Assembly (NCBI RefSeq): GCF_022919095.1
Contig: NZ_CP095073.1
Span: 3,720,001 to 3,784,000 of the forward strand
Direction: 5' to 3'
DNA length: 64,000 bases
Origin: Halobacillus salinarum
GTDB taxonomy: Bacteria > Bacillota > Bacilli > Bacillales > Halobacillaceae
The position numbers were made by a program, and so were the translations under genes. Positions 55,036 to 63,985 of the stretch are shown here, piece after piece. Numbering within the stretch: position 1 is the stretch's first letter; each line of letters begins with the position of its first letter. Under the pieces are notes generated by a model. That model ran no database searches. It saw only the letters and a list, made by a program, of their open reading frames with translations, and was not told where the DNA came from.

Positions 55036-56166
55036 TTATTTCGTCAGCATTTCTTCAGTTAATAATCGGTCAAAGTTATCCTCTGAAATAGCTGCTGGTA
55101 ATGGAGCTGGCTGGTTACAATAACTCGTCAGCTTATAGTGGCACTCCTCTTCAGAAGAATCATAGATCCCCTGCATCACATCGAGGACATGATACGCTAA
55201 GTTTCCGTTTGCTCTAGGACTTTTTTCGTTTTTCACTGCGTGACAAAACTCCGCTACTCCAATACCACGGCTGTTAACAGTAAATCCATGAGTCAGAGGG
55301 TGCTCTGACCATTGCTTGTCTCCAGCCTTTCTGATAAATACCGGACCGCTGAAATGGTTTGGATCAGGTACGACAAGACTTCCTTTCGAACCGTAGATTT
55401 CAATAGGCGGAAGTTGATGATGCCAAGTATCAAAGCTCGTAATAATGGACGCCGTGGCGCCGCTTTCAAAATCAAGCACCCCGTTCACTTGAGTAGGCGT
55501 TGCGACTTTGATCTTCTCTCCATACTTCGGTTCGCTCGTAATAGTCCGTTCAGCAAAAGTAATCTTAGCCGATCCAGTCACCCGTTTGATTGGTCCCATT
55601 AAAAAGATAAGCGCTGTTAGATAATAAGGCCCCATATCGAACATCGGACCAGCACCAGGCTGGTAAAAGAATTCTGGATTCGGATGCCACCGTTCATGGC
55701 CGGGGATCATCATGAATCCCGTTGCTGAAACCGGGTCGCCAATAAGCCCATCATCTATAATTTTCCGGCAGGTTTGAAGTCCCCCACCCAGAAAAGTATC
55801 AGGTGCATTTCCGACGAAGAGTCCCTGTTCTTCAGCAACTGCCAAAATTTCCTTCGCATCGCTTCTCGTCACTGATAAAGGCTTTTCATTATAAACATGC
55901 TTCCCCGAATTCAAAGCTTGAATGGCGATTTCTGCATGAACAGAAGGCGGGGTAAGGTTGAGCACAAGCTCAATTTCAGGATCGTGCAGCACTTCCTCTA
56001 CAGAAACTGCTTTCGTTATCCCATACTCTGCCGCCACTTGCTTTGCTCTAGCCAAATCGACATCAGCACACGCGCTTATCTCAAATGATTCAAATTTCAC
56101 CGCATTTTCCAAATAGATGCTGCTGATATTTCCACAGCCTACTAGACCAACCTTTACTCCACTCAT
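55036..56166 (-). CDS. Gfo/Idh/MocA-family oxidoreductase
   Basis: A 376-residue NAD(P)-dependent dehydrogenase family protein. [17 protein letters not shown] binds the dinucleotide, [20 protein letters not shown] and [15 protein letters not shown] (catalytic-region Glu-Lys-Pro) follow, and [14 protein letters not shown] is a conserved C-domain motif. Members act on sugars, inositols or 3-keto-glycosides; some archaeal members are xylose dehydrogenases. It overlaps the ThuA gene (ATGA) and precedes a second Gfo/Idh gene, a pairing known from other sugar operons. Confidence 0.85.
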   Translation of the reverse strand: MSGVKVGLVGCGNISSIYLENAVKFESFEISACADVDLARAKQVAAEYGITKAVSVEEVLHDPEIELVLNLTPPSVHAEIAIQALNSGKHVYNEKPLSVTRSDAKEILAVAEEQGLFVGNAPDTFLGGGLQTCRKIIDDGLIGDPVSATGFMMIPGHERWHPNPEFFYQPGAGPMFDMGPYYLTALIFLMGPIKRVTGSAKITFAERTITSEPKYGEKIKVATPTQVNGVLDFESGATASIITSFDTWHHQLPPIEIYGSKGSLVVPDPNHFSGPVFIRKAGDKQWSEHPLTHGFTVNSRGIGVAEFCHAVKNEKSPRANGNLAYHVLDVMQGIYDSSEEECHYKLTSYCNQPAPLPAAISEDNFDRLLTEEMLTK

Positions 56167-56846
56167 TCGCCTTCCACGCCTTTCCTGCCTTGATCGTTTT
56201 TACGGGCTGCCCATTTGAATCCATTTCTCATCAACTGCATCACCTCAGGCATGCTGACAATATTCGCTACGTGTCCAAGAGAACAGTAATAAACGTCTCC
56301 CATTCCCCATTTTTTCGTCCATACGACGGGCATATCAACAGGACCATTCGGAGTATGCGGCCCATCAGCAACCGGGAATCGGGTGACAGCATGTACGTTA
56401 ACAGCAGGATCCACATGCATGTAATATTGTTCAGATTCGACGTAGAAGTCCTCGACTCCTTCCGTTAATGGATCATCCGAATGTTTAATCGTTACCTTAT
56501 ATTTAATCAGATCATTGCCGGGGTGAGCGACCCACTGCCCACCTGCCATGAACTGGTAGTCGGTAGCCATCCGGAACGAATCTCCAAGTCCTCCGTGAAG
56601 ACCGGCAAGTCCCGTACCGTTCTCAACCGCATGGAGTAAAGGTGTCAGCTGTTCCTCTGTGATCGAGCCCTGTGTCCAGTTAGGAACGATTAAGTCATAA
56701 GCAGTTAAGTCCTCTTCCTCCAGCGTCGTTAACGTATCAGTAACCGTCACATCGAAATCTTCTTCTCTTAAGATCCCTGCTAAAATCTCAGCAACCTGGG
56801 CTGGTTCATGTCCTTCCCAGCCTCCCTGAAAAATAAGCGCCTTCAT
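56163..56846 (-). CDS. ThuA-like domain protein
   Basis: A 227-residue protein of the ThuA (trehalose utilization) family with a class I glutamine-amidotransferase-like fold. KALIFQGGWEGHEPAQVAE, YDLIVPNWTQGSITEEQ, GTGLAGLHGGLGDSFR and VVWTKKWGMGDVYYCSLGH are family motifs. ThuA with a Gfo/Idh partner (ThuB) occurs in rhizobial disaccharide oxidation, so a role in making or handling a 3-keto-xyloside is possible. ATG at 56846 (MKALIFQGG) follows GCGAGGGA. Sits between the GH52 gene and the two Gfo/Idh genes. Confidence 0.85.
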   Translation of the reverse strand: MKALIFQGGWEGHEPAQVAEILAGILREEDFDVTVTDTLTTLEEEDLTAYDLIVPNWTQGSITEEQLTPLLHAVENGTGLAGLHGGLGDSFRMATDYQFMAGGQWVAHPGNDLIKYKVTIKHSDDPLTEGVEDFYVESEQYYMHVDPAVNVHAVTRFPVADGPHTPNGPVDMPVVWTKKWGMGDVYYCSLGHVANIVSMPEVMQLMRNGFKWAARKNDQGRKGVEGE

Positions 56847-56862
56847 TATAGTCCCTCGCTTT

Positions 56863-58962
56863 CTATTTTTCCAACAGCCATAAAATACTAGTAACACCTC
56901 TAGGATAATAACGGCTGGCGGATATTTCACCAGCAATGATTTGGTCGCTCCAGCTCCAATAGGACAGCTTTGGATGGGTCAGCCATTTGACGTGGGCTTG
57001 ATCCGCAGCCTTTTCCTGTTCTCCCCAAGGGAATTCGAGAATCTCACGGTAAATAAACTGGCAGAGATAGATTTTACTTAACCAGGAATTGTCACTCGTT
57101 GAAGATATTTTCCACCCACCGTCTTCAAAAAGGCATACGCCGGGCTTTAAGACATTTTCTATATGTTTTTTTAACGCCTGAATAAACGTTCCGAATTCAC
57201 CTTCTTCCTTAAGATACTCCTTACAATCGGTAAAATAAGGAAAGATTAGTCCCTCAATGGCAGGGATGATTCTGGAGGTATTGCCCTCTGTGATTACGGC
57301 TGGAATGTAACCCTCTTCTGTCATTTCACTCGTGATCGTTTCCGCACAGCTTCTTAATTGACGGCCTGCTTCACGGGAAAGGTCTGAAAGCTCAAGCTTT
57401 TGAAACAGCTTTTCTAACGCCGCATAGACCCCCCAGCACTTGACCGCCAAATAAATATTGTTTCTTGCCTGACCTAAGGATACATCCAGGCTGTCATAGG
57501 TCGTTATTTCAGCGCCTCCTTTCGTATAAGAACTATCCAGTCCCATTAAGCCATTTCTTTGTTCTGGTTCTGGATGGTCACGATGGAGCATACTGTTGAA
57601 GGCTTCGACCAGCACCTCTTTATGCTTGACAGCAAACGCTTCGTCCCCTGTCTGCGATACATAAACAGAGGCACAGCACAGCCAGTTCACGAGCTCTTCA
57701 TGGGTCATAAAAGAAAAGCAATCGTCGATCCCTGCAAATTCATAAGCAGAACGACCGGGGTCTGAAAAAACATTAGCCACGCCCATATCATGAGTGAAGC
57801 TGATTCCTCCAGGGTGCTGCTCTTTAGTCTCTGGAAAGAAAACAGTGTCCTTGTAACTGTACCGGTCTGTGAATTGCTCCAATACATTTTTTACCGTCCA
57901 TGGACTCATTTTCAATTCATAAAACAACTGATCCACAGTCAAGTCAAATGTGTTCATCATCCGGTATTCACCTTCATTTACAACCCATAAAGGTTTCCCA
58001 TTATTTTCAAGGAATTGAGTGTTTCCATAATAGCTTTTAATCGAGTGCGCCATCATAAACCGCTGTTCGTCTGTTAACTTTTGCCCATCCACCAACTGAT
58101 TCCCTGACCGGCAGTGATCGATTAAAGGCTGAAATCGATCGAGCGCGTAAGCAGCCACCTCTTCAATTGAGGAAAAATATTGGGTGTAATAATAGGTAGT
58201 GTCAATCCCGCTCGTTACGTAGCCATCGCGGTAAAAGCACACAGCCAATTGAAAGGTTTTCTTTTCATTGGCTTCTGCTTCTATAACTATGGCGCCGCAC
58301 AGGCCAAGTCCAAATCCTAAATTAAATTCATGCTCGACGTTTAAAACTTTATCAATCGTAAACCCGAGCCCTGCTTTCGCAGCAGCATCGTTCGTAACTA
58401 TCGCGGTTCTTCTTCCTTGCCCGATTCCTTGGATTCCACTGCTTGTAATCCTCCGCATTCCTGAATAGGGATCTTCTCCTTGATAACCGAAAAATGCCTT
58501 GCGTTTCTTCGCATGGTTACGATTATCGATTGTGACTTCCACGAAAACAGCCGGCACTATCGTGTCTTTTAAGTTTTGTACGTTTCCGCCCTCAGGATCC
58601 GGAATTTCTCTTACCGGAGAATAGATCGTAAATTCCAAATCTCCTGCCCGCCACGTGTCCGTTCCTGCATTAAAATCCCTTTGAATCTCTTCATCGCTGA
58701 AATGGGTAATCAGTGACTGATCCCCTTCCGTCTGGTCGTTCCCGACAGCAAACCGGGCCAGGTCTTCTTCTGTATCCCCAAAGAAAGGAAAGGCTTGGTA
58801 TGTCCCTCCTTCTTCCGTTTCCAGACCTATGTACATATTCTCATCGGCAGGCTTTCCTAGTTCGATCCCTAAACCGCCGCTTGCTCCTTTATAACCTAAT
58901 GTAAAACTTGCAAATGCTCCAACAGGCGAATGGTGGGCGTTAAAAAATGGCTCGTATGGCAT
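56863..58962 (-). CDS. GH52 beta-xylosidase
   Basis: A 699-residue GH52 enzyme without a signal peptide. FFNAHHSPVGAFASFTLGY opens the family, KPLWVVNEGEYRMMNTFD holds the nucleophile (by recalled alignment to the Geobacillus enzyme, Glu about 330) and AEITTYDSLDVSLGQARNN the acid (Asp about 490). It releases xylose from the non-reducing ends of imported xylo-oligosaccharides with retention. It is strikingly like Geobacillus stearothermophilus XynB2. Follows the GH43 gene in the importer operon. Confidence 0.95.
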   Translation of the reverse strand: MPYEPFFNAHHSPVGAFASFTLGYKGASGGLGIELGKPADENMYIGLETEEGGTYQAFPFFGDTEEDLARFAVGNDQTEGDQSLITHFSDEEIQRDFNAGTDTWRAGDLEFTIYSPVREIPDPEGGNVQNLKDTIVPAVFVEVTIDNRNHAKKRKAFFGYQGEDPYSGMRRITSSGIQGIGQGRRTAIVTNDAAAKAGLGFTIDKVLNVEHEFNLGFGLGLCGAIVIEAEANEKKTFQLAVCFYRDGYVTSGIDTTYYYTQYFSSIEEVAAYALDRFQPLIDHCRSGNQLVDGQKLTDEQRFMMAHSIKSYYGNTQFLENNGKPLWVVNEGEYRMMNTFDLTVDQLFYELKMSPWTVKNVLEQFTDRYSYKDTVFFPETKEQHPGGISFTHDMGVANVFSDPGRSAYEFAGIDDCFSFMTHEELVNWLCCASVYVSQTGDEAFAVKHKEVLVEAFNSMLHRDHPEPEQRNGLMGLDSSYTKGGAEITTYDSLDVSLGQARNNIYLAVKCWGVYAALEKLFQKLELSDLSREAGRQLRSCAETITSEMTEEGYIPAVITEGNTSRIIPAIEGLIFPYFTDCKEYLKEEGEFGTFIQALKKHIENVLKPGVCLFEDGGWKISSTSDNSWLSKIYLCQFIYREILEFPWGEQEKAADQAHVKWLTHPKLSYWSWSDQIIAGEISASRYYPRGVTSILWLLEK

Positions 58963-58986
58963 GCTTGATCTCTCCTCTGATAAAAT

Positions 58987-60561
58987 TTAAGACTGCTCGG
59001 AATCATAAATAAAATAATCGAAATCCGCGCATTTTTCTTGACCGCTTAAATCTTGTGCACAAAGACCAACAAATGTACCAGTAAAACGGACATAGTCCGG
59101 ATCATCATCCGCCAGATGGCTGAAATCGATTGCTTCACCTACTTGGTCCCAGTTCTCCCCGTCTAAGGAATAATAAAACGATAACCACTCATGGGTAACC
59201 GAAGCTTTTAAATAATAGCTCGTTTGCCCGGGCAGGGTGATCTCCTTTTCCAGCAGCTCTTCATAGTGGCCGTATTTCGATTGAATAACCCCGAGGCACA
59301 TGCCCTGTTCTTCATGATGGGTCACTCTCAAATAAACATAATCTTTCGTATCGTAGTAAAAAATCAGTCCAGCCATTTGCTGAAAGTGCTCCGGCTCATA
59401 TTGCACACTTGTTTCAACATTGGCGTGAATGCTGTCCAACCGGCGTGCTAGAATGCTTTGGCGATGCATAGAACTCATGGATTCCTGGCCTTTCAACCGC
59501 AGATATCCGGGCCGCTCTGTCAACGAGATCCAATCTTCCGTAAAAGGACGCCGTAAAGCATTCCAGTGTAATGAAAGCTCATCATGATCAAAATCGTCTC
59601 TTTTACTTTCTTTTTCAAATTCAAAGCTTTCCAGGGCCGGCCCTGAAACCGAAGTTTTTGGATAAGGACCTCCTTCTACTCTAAGCCAGTCGTCACCAGT
59701 CCAATAACATTTCTGCAAGGCCGTTTCCCGGCCTAAGACACACTGCGATTCTTTAATTGGCCGGCCGCATAGATGTGCCATGTACCATTCCCCTGACTTG
59801 GTTTCCACAAGACTTCCGTGGCCCGCTTTCTGCAGCATGCTTTTAGATCTATCTGAGGTTAAAACCGGGTTTTCCGGATCGACTTCATAAGGACCCTCCA
59901 GGCTTTTCGAACGGCACACCGTCACCGCATGGCCATAGCCGGTTCCGCCTTCTGCGGTCATCAAATAATAATAGCCATTCCTTTTGTAAATATGAGGAGC
60001 TTCTGTCAAGCCGACACTCGTTCCTTTAAAAATATTCTTCACCGGACCAATGAGCCTGTTCTCTTCGACAGAAAATTCTTGAAGTGCGATCCCGGCAAAC
60101 GAATTCGTGCCAGGCCGGTGGTCCCAGATCATGTTCACGAGCCACTTAGACCCGTCGTCCTCATGGAAAAGCGATGGATCAAAACCACTGCTGTTTAAGT
60201 AGACAGGATCAGACCATGGTCCATCAATATTCTCAGCAGTGACTAAATAATTATGAGTGTCTTTAAATGCTCCACGGCGGCTTTTTACATCGGTGTAAAT
60301 TAAATAAAACCTGCCGTCTGAGTAAGTTAGACAGGGAGCCCATACCCCGCCAGAATCAATATTCCCTATCATGTTGAGCTGAGACTGACGGGTAAGTGGA
60401 TAAGTCAGCAGGCGCCAATGCTTTAAGTCCTTTGAATGATGGATCTGCACACCAGGAAACCATTCGAAGGTGGACGTTGCAATGTAGTAATCATCCCCGA
60501 CCCTTACAATAGAGGGATCCGGGTGAAATCCTGGCAATATCGGATTTTCGATTGTAGACAT
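58987..60561 (-). CDS. GH43 beta-xylosidase
   Basis: A 524-residue GH43 enzyme (subfamily 11 layout): a five-bladed propeller (about 1-310) plus a C-terminal beta-sandwich. The general base is Asp15 (FHPDPS), the pKa modulator Asp128 (GFDPSLF) and the acid Glu187 (LTEAPH), the same numbering as in Geobacillus XynB3. No signal peptide, so it hydrolyses xylo-oligosaccharides inside the cell with inversion. ATG follows GCGAGGGA. Having both GH43 and GH52 gives two chemically different xylosidases in one operon. Confidence 0.95.
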   Translation of the reverse strand: MSTIENPILPGFHPDPSIVRVGDDYYIATSTFEWFPGVQIHHSKDLKHWRLLTYPLTRQSQLNMIGNIDSGGVWAPCLTYSDGRFYLIYTDVKSRRGAFKDTHNYLVTAENIDGPWSDPVYLNSSGFDPSLFHEDDGSKWLVNMIWDHRPGTNSFAGIALQEFSVEENRLIGPVKNIFKGTSVGLTEAPHIYKRNGYYYLMTAEGGTGYGHAVTVCRSKSLEGPYEVDPENPVLTSDRSKSMLQKAGHGSLVETKSGEWYMAHLCGRPIKESQCVLGRETALQKCYWTGDDWLRVEGGPYPKTSVSGPALESFEFEKESKRDDFDHDELSLHWNALRRPFTEDWISLTERPGYLRLKGQESMSSMHRQSILARRLDSIHANVETSVQYEPEHFQQMAGLIFYYDTKDYVYLRVTHHEEQGMCLGVIQSKYGHYEELLEKEITLPGQTSYYLKASVTHEWLSFYYSLDGENWDQVGEAIDFSHLADDDPDYVRFTGTFVGLCAQDLSGQEKCADFDYFIYDSEQS

Positions 60562-60591
60562 CTATATTCCCTCGCTTTCATTATTCACAGA

Positions 60592-61413
60592 TCATCCCTT
60601 CACAGATCCAGCAGCAATTCCTTTGACAATTTTCTCTTGCGCGAGTAAATAGACCAATAGAAGCGGAAGGCTACCTAAAGTAAGTGCAGCCATGATCCCA
60701 GGAACATTCACGGAAAACTGGCCGTAAAATTCTCTCAGTCCTAACGGAAGGGTAGCGTTCGATTCAGAATTCGTCAGGACGAGTGCGAAGACAAATTCAT
60801 TCCATATTTGTATAAAATTATAGATTGCTACTGTTGCAACCGCTGGAGTTAAGAGTGGAAACAAAATGCGCCAGAATAAGCGAAAATGACCGCATCCATC
60901 CATCTTTGCTGATTCTTCCAGTTCCTTTGGCAGCTCCTGCAGAAATTGGGTGAAAATCACGATCGAAACAGGAATGGCAAAAGCGATGTATGGTCCAGGA
61001 AGCGCCCAAATCGTATCATACAAACCGAGATTTTTCGTTAAAAGAAAAATCGGGATTAACGTTGTATGAATAGGAATCATCATCCCAACGAGAAACAGAA
61101 GAAACAACGGACGATTCAGCTTGAACTTCATTCTTGCCAGCGGATAGCTTGCCATAGCAGCTAGCACAATGACAGCAACAACCGATATGACCGAAACAAT
61201 CACACTGTTTAAAAAGAAATGGAAAAAGTCGGATTCAAACAATAATCGATAGTTCTCAAAGGAAAAGTTTTCAGGCAGTGCCCAGGGAGAACCCATAAAT
61301 TCAATTTGGCTTTTGAACGAGGCACTCACCATAATGAAGAAAGGAACCCCTGTAAATAAAAGCAAGGCAATAGCTAACACATAGAGGGGAATTTGATTCA
61401 ATTTTTTTAACAC
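60592..61413 (-). CDS. xylo-oligosaccharide ABC transporter permease, MalG-like
   Basis: A 273-residue CUT1 permease with six predicted spans and the EAA loop EESAKMDGCGHFRLFWRILFP. It ends IVKGIAAGSVKG. A GTG at 61413 lies one base after the partner permease's stop with GAAAGGGG upstream, and gives the family N-terminus LKKLNQIPLYVLAIAL; the reading from 61443 overlaps the partner. Substrate by context is xylo-oligosaccharides. Confidence 0.88.
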   Translation of the reverse strand: MLKKLNQIPLYVLAIALLLFTGVPFFIMVSASFKSQIEFMGSPWALPENFSFENYRLLFESDFFHFFLNSVIVSVISVVAVIVLAAMASYPLARMKFKLNRPLFLLFLVGMMIPIHTTLIPIFLLTKNLGLYDTIWALPGPYIAFAIPVSIVIFTQFLQELPKELEESAKMDGCGHFRLFWRILFPLLTPAVATVAIYNFIQIWNEFVFALVLTNSESNATLPLGLREFYGQFSVNVPGIMAALTLGSLPLLLVYLLAQEKIVKGIAAGSVKG

Positions 61414-61414
61414 G

Positions 61415-62401
61415 CTAATTCGCCCCTTTCCTTCTCTGTTCAAAGAAGATGATGATCGCAGTTACAATAAACGCAATGATGAACATAGAAAACGAAATAC
61501 TGCTGCCATACCCCATGTTGAAATTCGTAAAGGTTTGCTCATACATATACGTCGCCATCAATTCTGTAGAATTATTGGGTCCGCCATCTGTCATGACATA
61601 AATCAAATCAAAGTACTTCAACGAACCAATAATAGAAAGAATCGCGGACGTCACAATGGTCGGCATCAGCAACGGAAGGGTGATGTTCTGGAATTTCTTC
61701 CAGGAATTTGCTCCATCAATGTCCGCTGCTTCGTACAGATCTTCCGGGATCCCTACAATGGCCGCTCTAAATAAAATCATATAAAACGGAGCAAACTGCC
61801 AGCAGACCGTTGCAATTACTGCCCAGATGGCTGTCCCTTCTTCACCAAGCCAGCCGTGCTGCCACGATTCCAGCCCTAATTGACCAAGAACCTGGTTAAT
61901 TAATCCAAAGTTCCCGTCATAGATGTAGATAAACAAGATCCCGATGGCTACCGTGGACATGAGAAACGGCATAAAGTAAATCGATCGGAAGAACCTCATT
62001 CCCTTAACAGGACTGAACAATAGTAATGCCATAATTAGACCTAGAGGCAGCTGAGTCAGTAAAGAAGCAGCTACCAGCAGGAAGTTATTCTGCATAGAAG
62101 TCCAAAATACGCTGTCACTGATCAGAGTGATATAATTTTGCAAACCGGTAAATACCATGTTGTTATCGATCCCTGACCATTCAAATAGACTATAATAAAA
62201 AGTCATACCAATTGAATAAACGACATAAAGCCCATAGATTAATAGCGCCGGGGCCATAAAGCCAATAATGACAAACATTTCGTTTCGTTTTTTCTTCGAG
62301 CGCAGCTGCTTTACTTTTTTATCTGAAATTTCAGACGTTTTTTGCTGTGCTTCATTCTCTAACGGTCGTTCCGTAGTCATTTGTCTCGCATGCTCCTGCA
62401 A
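61415..62401 (-). CDS. xylo-oligosaccharide ABC transporter permease, MalF-like
   Basis: A 328-residue CUT1 permease. A charged N-terminal tail (about residues 1-40) precedes six spans, with the EAA loop YEAADIDGANSWKKFQNITLP and YVMTDGGPNNSTELMATYMYEQ. A TTG at 62401 is favoured because GGGAGGTGA lies just upstream; GTG at 62410 is in that site, and ATG at 62380 is also possible. Partner of the MalG-like permease; the ATPase is not encoded here, so a shared MsmX-like one is expected. Confidence 0.85.
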   Translation of the reverse strand: MQEHARQMTTERPLENEAQQKTSEISDKKVKQLRSKKKRNEMFVIIGFMAPALLIYGLYVVYSIGMTFYYSLFEWSGIDNNMVFTGLQNYITLISDSVFWTSMQNNFLLVAASLLTQLPLGLIMALLLFSPVKGMRFFRSIYFMPFLMSTVAIGILFIYIYDGNFGLINQVLGQLGLESWQHGWLGEEGTAIWAVIATVCWQFAPFYMILFRAAIVGIPEDLYEAADIDGANSWKKFQNITLPLLMPTIVTSAILSIIGSLKYFDLIYVMTDGGPNNSTELMATYMYEQTFTNFNMGYGSSISFSMFIIAFIVTAIIIFFEQRRKGAN

Positions 62402-62425
62402 GAACGTCACCTCCCTTAGGATGAG

Positions 62426-62465
62426 AAAACTACATCAAGCAGCGGTTCCTACTTGATGTAGTTTT
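62426..62465 (-). other. intercistronic hairpin after binding-protein gene
   Basis: AAAACTACATCAAG (62426-62439) pairs with CTTGATGTAGTTTT (62452-62465), followed on the minus strand by TCTCATCC. It lies between the binding-protein gene and the first permease gene and could be a leaky terminator or mRNA-stabilising fold. Confidence 0.65.
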
Positions 62466-62475
62466 CATAAATTGA

Positions 62476-63753
62476 CTATTTCAATACTTCTTTTGCTTTT
62501 TCCTCAACTTTATTAGCGGCTTCTTCAGGAGTCATAGATAGTCCAAACAACGCCTGGGTGGTATCCAAGTGAGCTTCTGCCAATTCTGGAGGAAGCGTTT
62601 GATCATAGAACGTCTGTAAATATTCAGACTGTTCTAAGACTTTACTAATTTTCTGCACATATTCATCTTCATACTCGACGTCTTTTACGGCAGAGATGGC
62701 TCCATCTTCGTTAGCCAGCTGCTGGGCTGTTTCTTTACTCGTAAGTTCTTTAACGAGTTCTTTAGCAAGCTTTTTGTGTTTACTTTTCTCAGATACAGAG
62801 AATACTGGACTTACCCCACCGACAATGTCCTGTTTTGAACCTTTTCCACCCTCTACGGAAGGAAATAGGAAGAATCCCATTTTCTTTTCAAAATCAGGCA
62901 TGTCTGCTCTTGTCGTACCGAGCATCCAGCTTCCTTGAATAATCATCCCCGCTTTTTCTGCATACATGAGCTGACGGGATTGCCCTGTATCAAAGTTCAT
63001 GCCGTTAAATCCATCAGGAAAGGCATCCATTTTTACGAGCTCCTGGATTTTTTTGCCCGCTTCCACATAAGCTTCATCATCAAATCCTCTGCCTTCACGA
63101 TTAAAGGCTTCATTAAATAACTCCGGTCCGCCAATTCTTTCAGCTAAATACATATAATAGAAAGAACCCGGCCATTTCGATTTGTTTGCTAGAGAAAATG
63201 GGATAATGTCGTTTGATTTCAACGTTTCTGCTATGTTTAATAGATCCTCGTAAGTCTCAGGTTCTTCCAGTCCGTACTTATCAAACATCTCCTTGTTATA
63301 CCAGACGGGGACAATATCCATAGCCAGTGGTGCACCATAATTTTTGTCCTCAAACGTCGCTGGTGTTAAAGCGGAAGGTACAAAACGGGAAGTATCGATA
63401 TCTCCTGACAGATCAGCTACCTGTCCGGCATCCACAAATTTCTCAAGCCAGCCTCCACCCCAGGAGTGGAAGACATCCGGCGGTGTTCCTCCACCCATGG
63501 CTACCGATAATTTCGTTTTATAGGGATCATTTTCCTGTTGCACGATTTTTACTTTGACTCCATCATGAGAATCTTCAAATCTCTTAACCGCGTCTTTCAA
63601 AGCCTGTTCGGATGGCCCTGTTTCAATGTGCCAAAGAGTGAGCGTCGTGCCACCTTCAGAATCCCCACTGGCGGAAGAGTCACCGGAGCCTTGACAAGCC
63701 GTAGTAAAGATCAATAAAACCATTCCCAGCAACCATAATGTACGTTTTAACAT
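62476..63753 (-). CDS. xylo-oligosaccharide ABC transporter binding lipoprotein (CUT1)
   Basis: A 425-residue binding lipoprotein. The signal peptide ends at TTAC, lipid-modified Cys about residue 20, with a Ser/Gly/Asp tether. TLWHIETGPSEQALKDAVKRF, PPDVFHSWGGGWLEKFVDAG and LAMDIVPVWYNKEMFDKYG are solute-binding family 1 features. By context with GH43, GH52 and xylAB it probably binds xylo-oligosaccharides. ATG follows AAAGGAGAGG. First gene of an eight-gene operon to 53847; a perfect cre lies over its leader. Confidence 0.85.
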   Translation of the reverse strand: MLKRTLWLLGMVLLIFTTACQGSGDSSASGDSEGGTTLTLWHIETGPSEQALKDAVKRFEDSHDGVKVKIVQQENDPYKTKLSVAMGGGTPPDVFHSWGGGWLEKFVDAGQVADLSGDIDTSRFVPSALTPATFEDKNYGAPLAMDIVPVWYNKEMFDKYGLEEPETYEDLLNIAETLKSNDIIPFSLANKSKWPGSFYYMYLAERIGGPELFNEAFNREGRGFDDEAYVEAGKKIQELVKMDAFPDGFNGMNFDTGQSRQLMYAEKAGMIIQGSWMLGTTRADMPDFEKKMGFFLFPSVEGGKGSKQDIVGGVSPVFSVSEKSKHKKLAKELVKELTSKETAQQLANEDGAISAVKDVEYEDEYVQKISKVLEQSEYLQTFYDQTLPPELAEAHLDTTQALFGLSMTPEEAANKVEEKAKEVLK

Positions 63754-63770
63754 GTAAATCCCCTCTCCTT

Positions 63771-63785
63771 TGTTAGCGTTTTCAT
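63771..63785. promoter_or_regulatory. cre site before xylo-oligosaccharide operon
   Basis: On the minus strand ATGAAAACGCTAACA matches WTGNAANCGNWNNCW at every position, 18 bases upstream of the binding-protein start. Its place in the leader suggests a CcpA roadblock. Confidence 0.75.
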
Positions 63786-63867
63786 AAATAGCTGAACTTC
63801 CTACTAATCAACGGTCTCTCTCTGGGTTATGACTAAAACTACCCCCTTGATTTAAAGTACAAAACTA

Positions 63868-63890
63868 AGTTTGTTCATTGGATGAACTAA
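63868..63890. promoter_or_regulatory. candidate XylR-type operator
   Basis: AGTTTGTTCATTGGATGAAC, continuing to TAA, contains a GTTCAT-TGG-ATGAAC palindrome and shares 16 of 23 positions with the minus-strand sequence at 49595-49617 in the xylA-xylR region. It lies about 115 bases upstream of the binding-protein start. Confidence 0.5.
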
Positions 63891-63966
63891 TTAATGTCAT
63901 AATAACTTAAAGAAAAAATAATAGCAAGCGAATTTTGAAATCGCTATCATTCAATTTGTTTTATAA

Positions 63967-63985
63967 TGTAAAATTATGTTCTATA
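63967..63985. promoter_or_regulatory. candidate IclR-type site at right edge
   Basis: TGTAAAATTATGTTCTATA resembles the 53612 site, also within a shared GTTTTATAAT flank. It lies just before TTGACA (63990-63995), which could be a -35 for a gene beyond the window. Confidence 0.35.
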
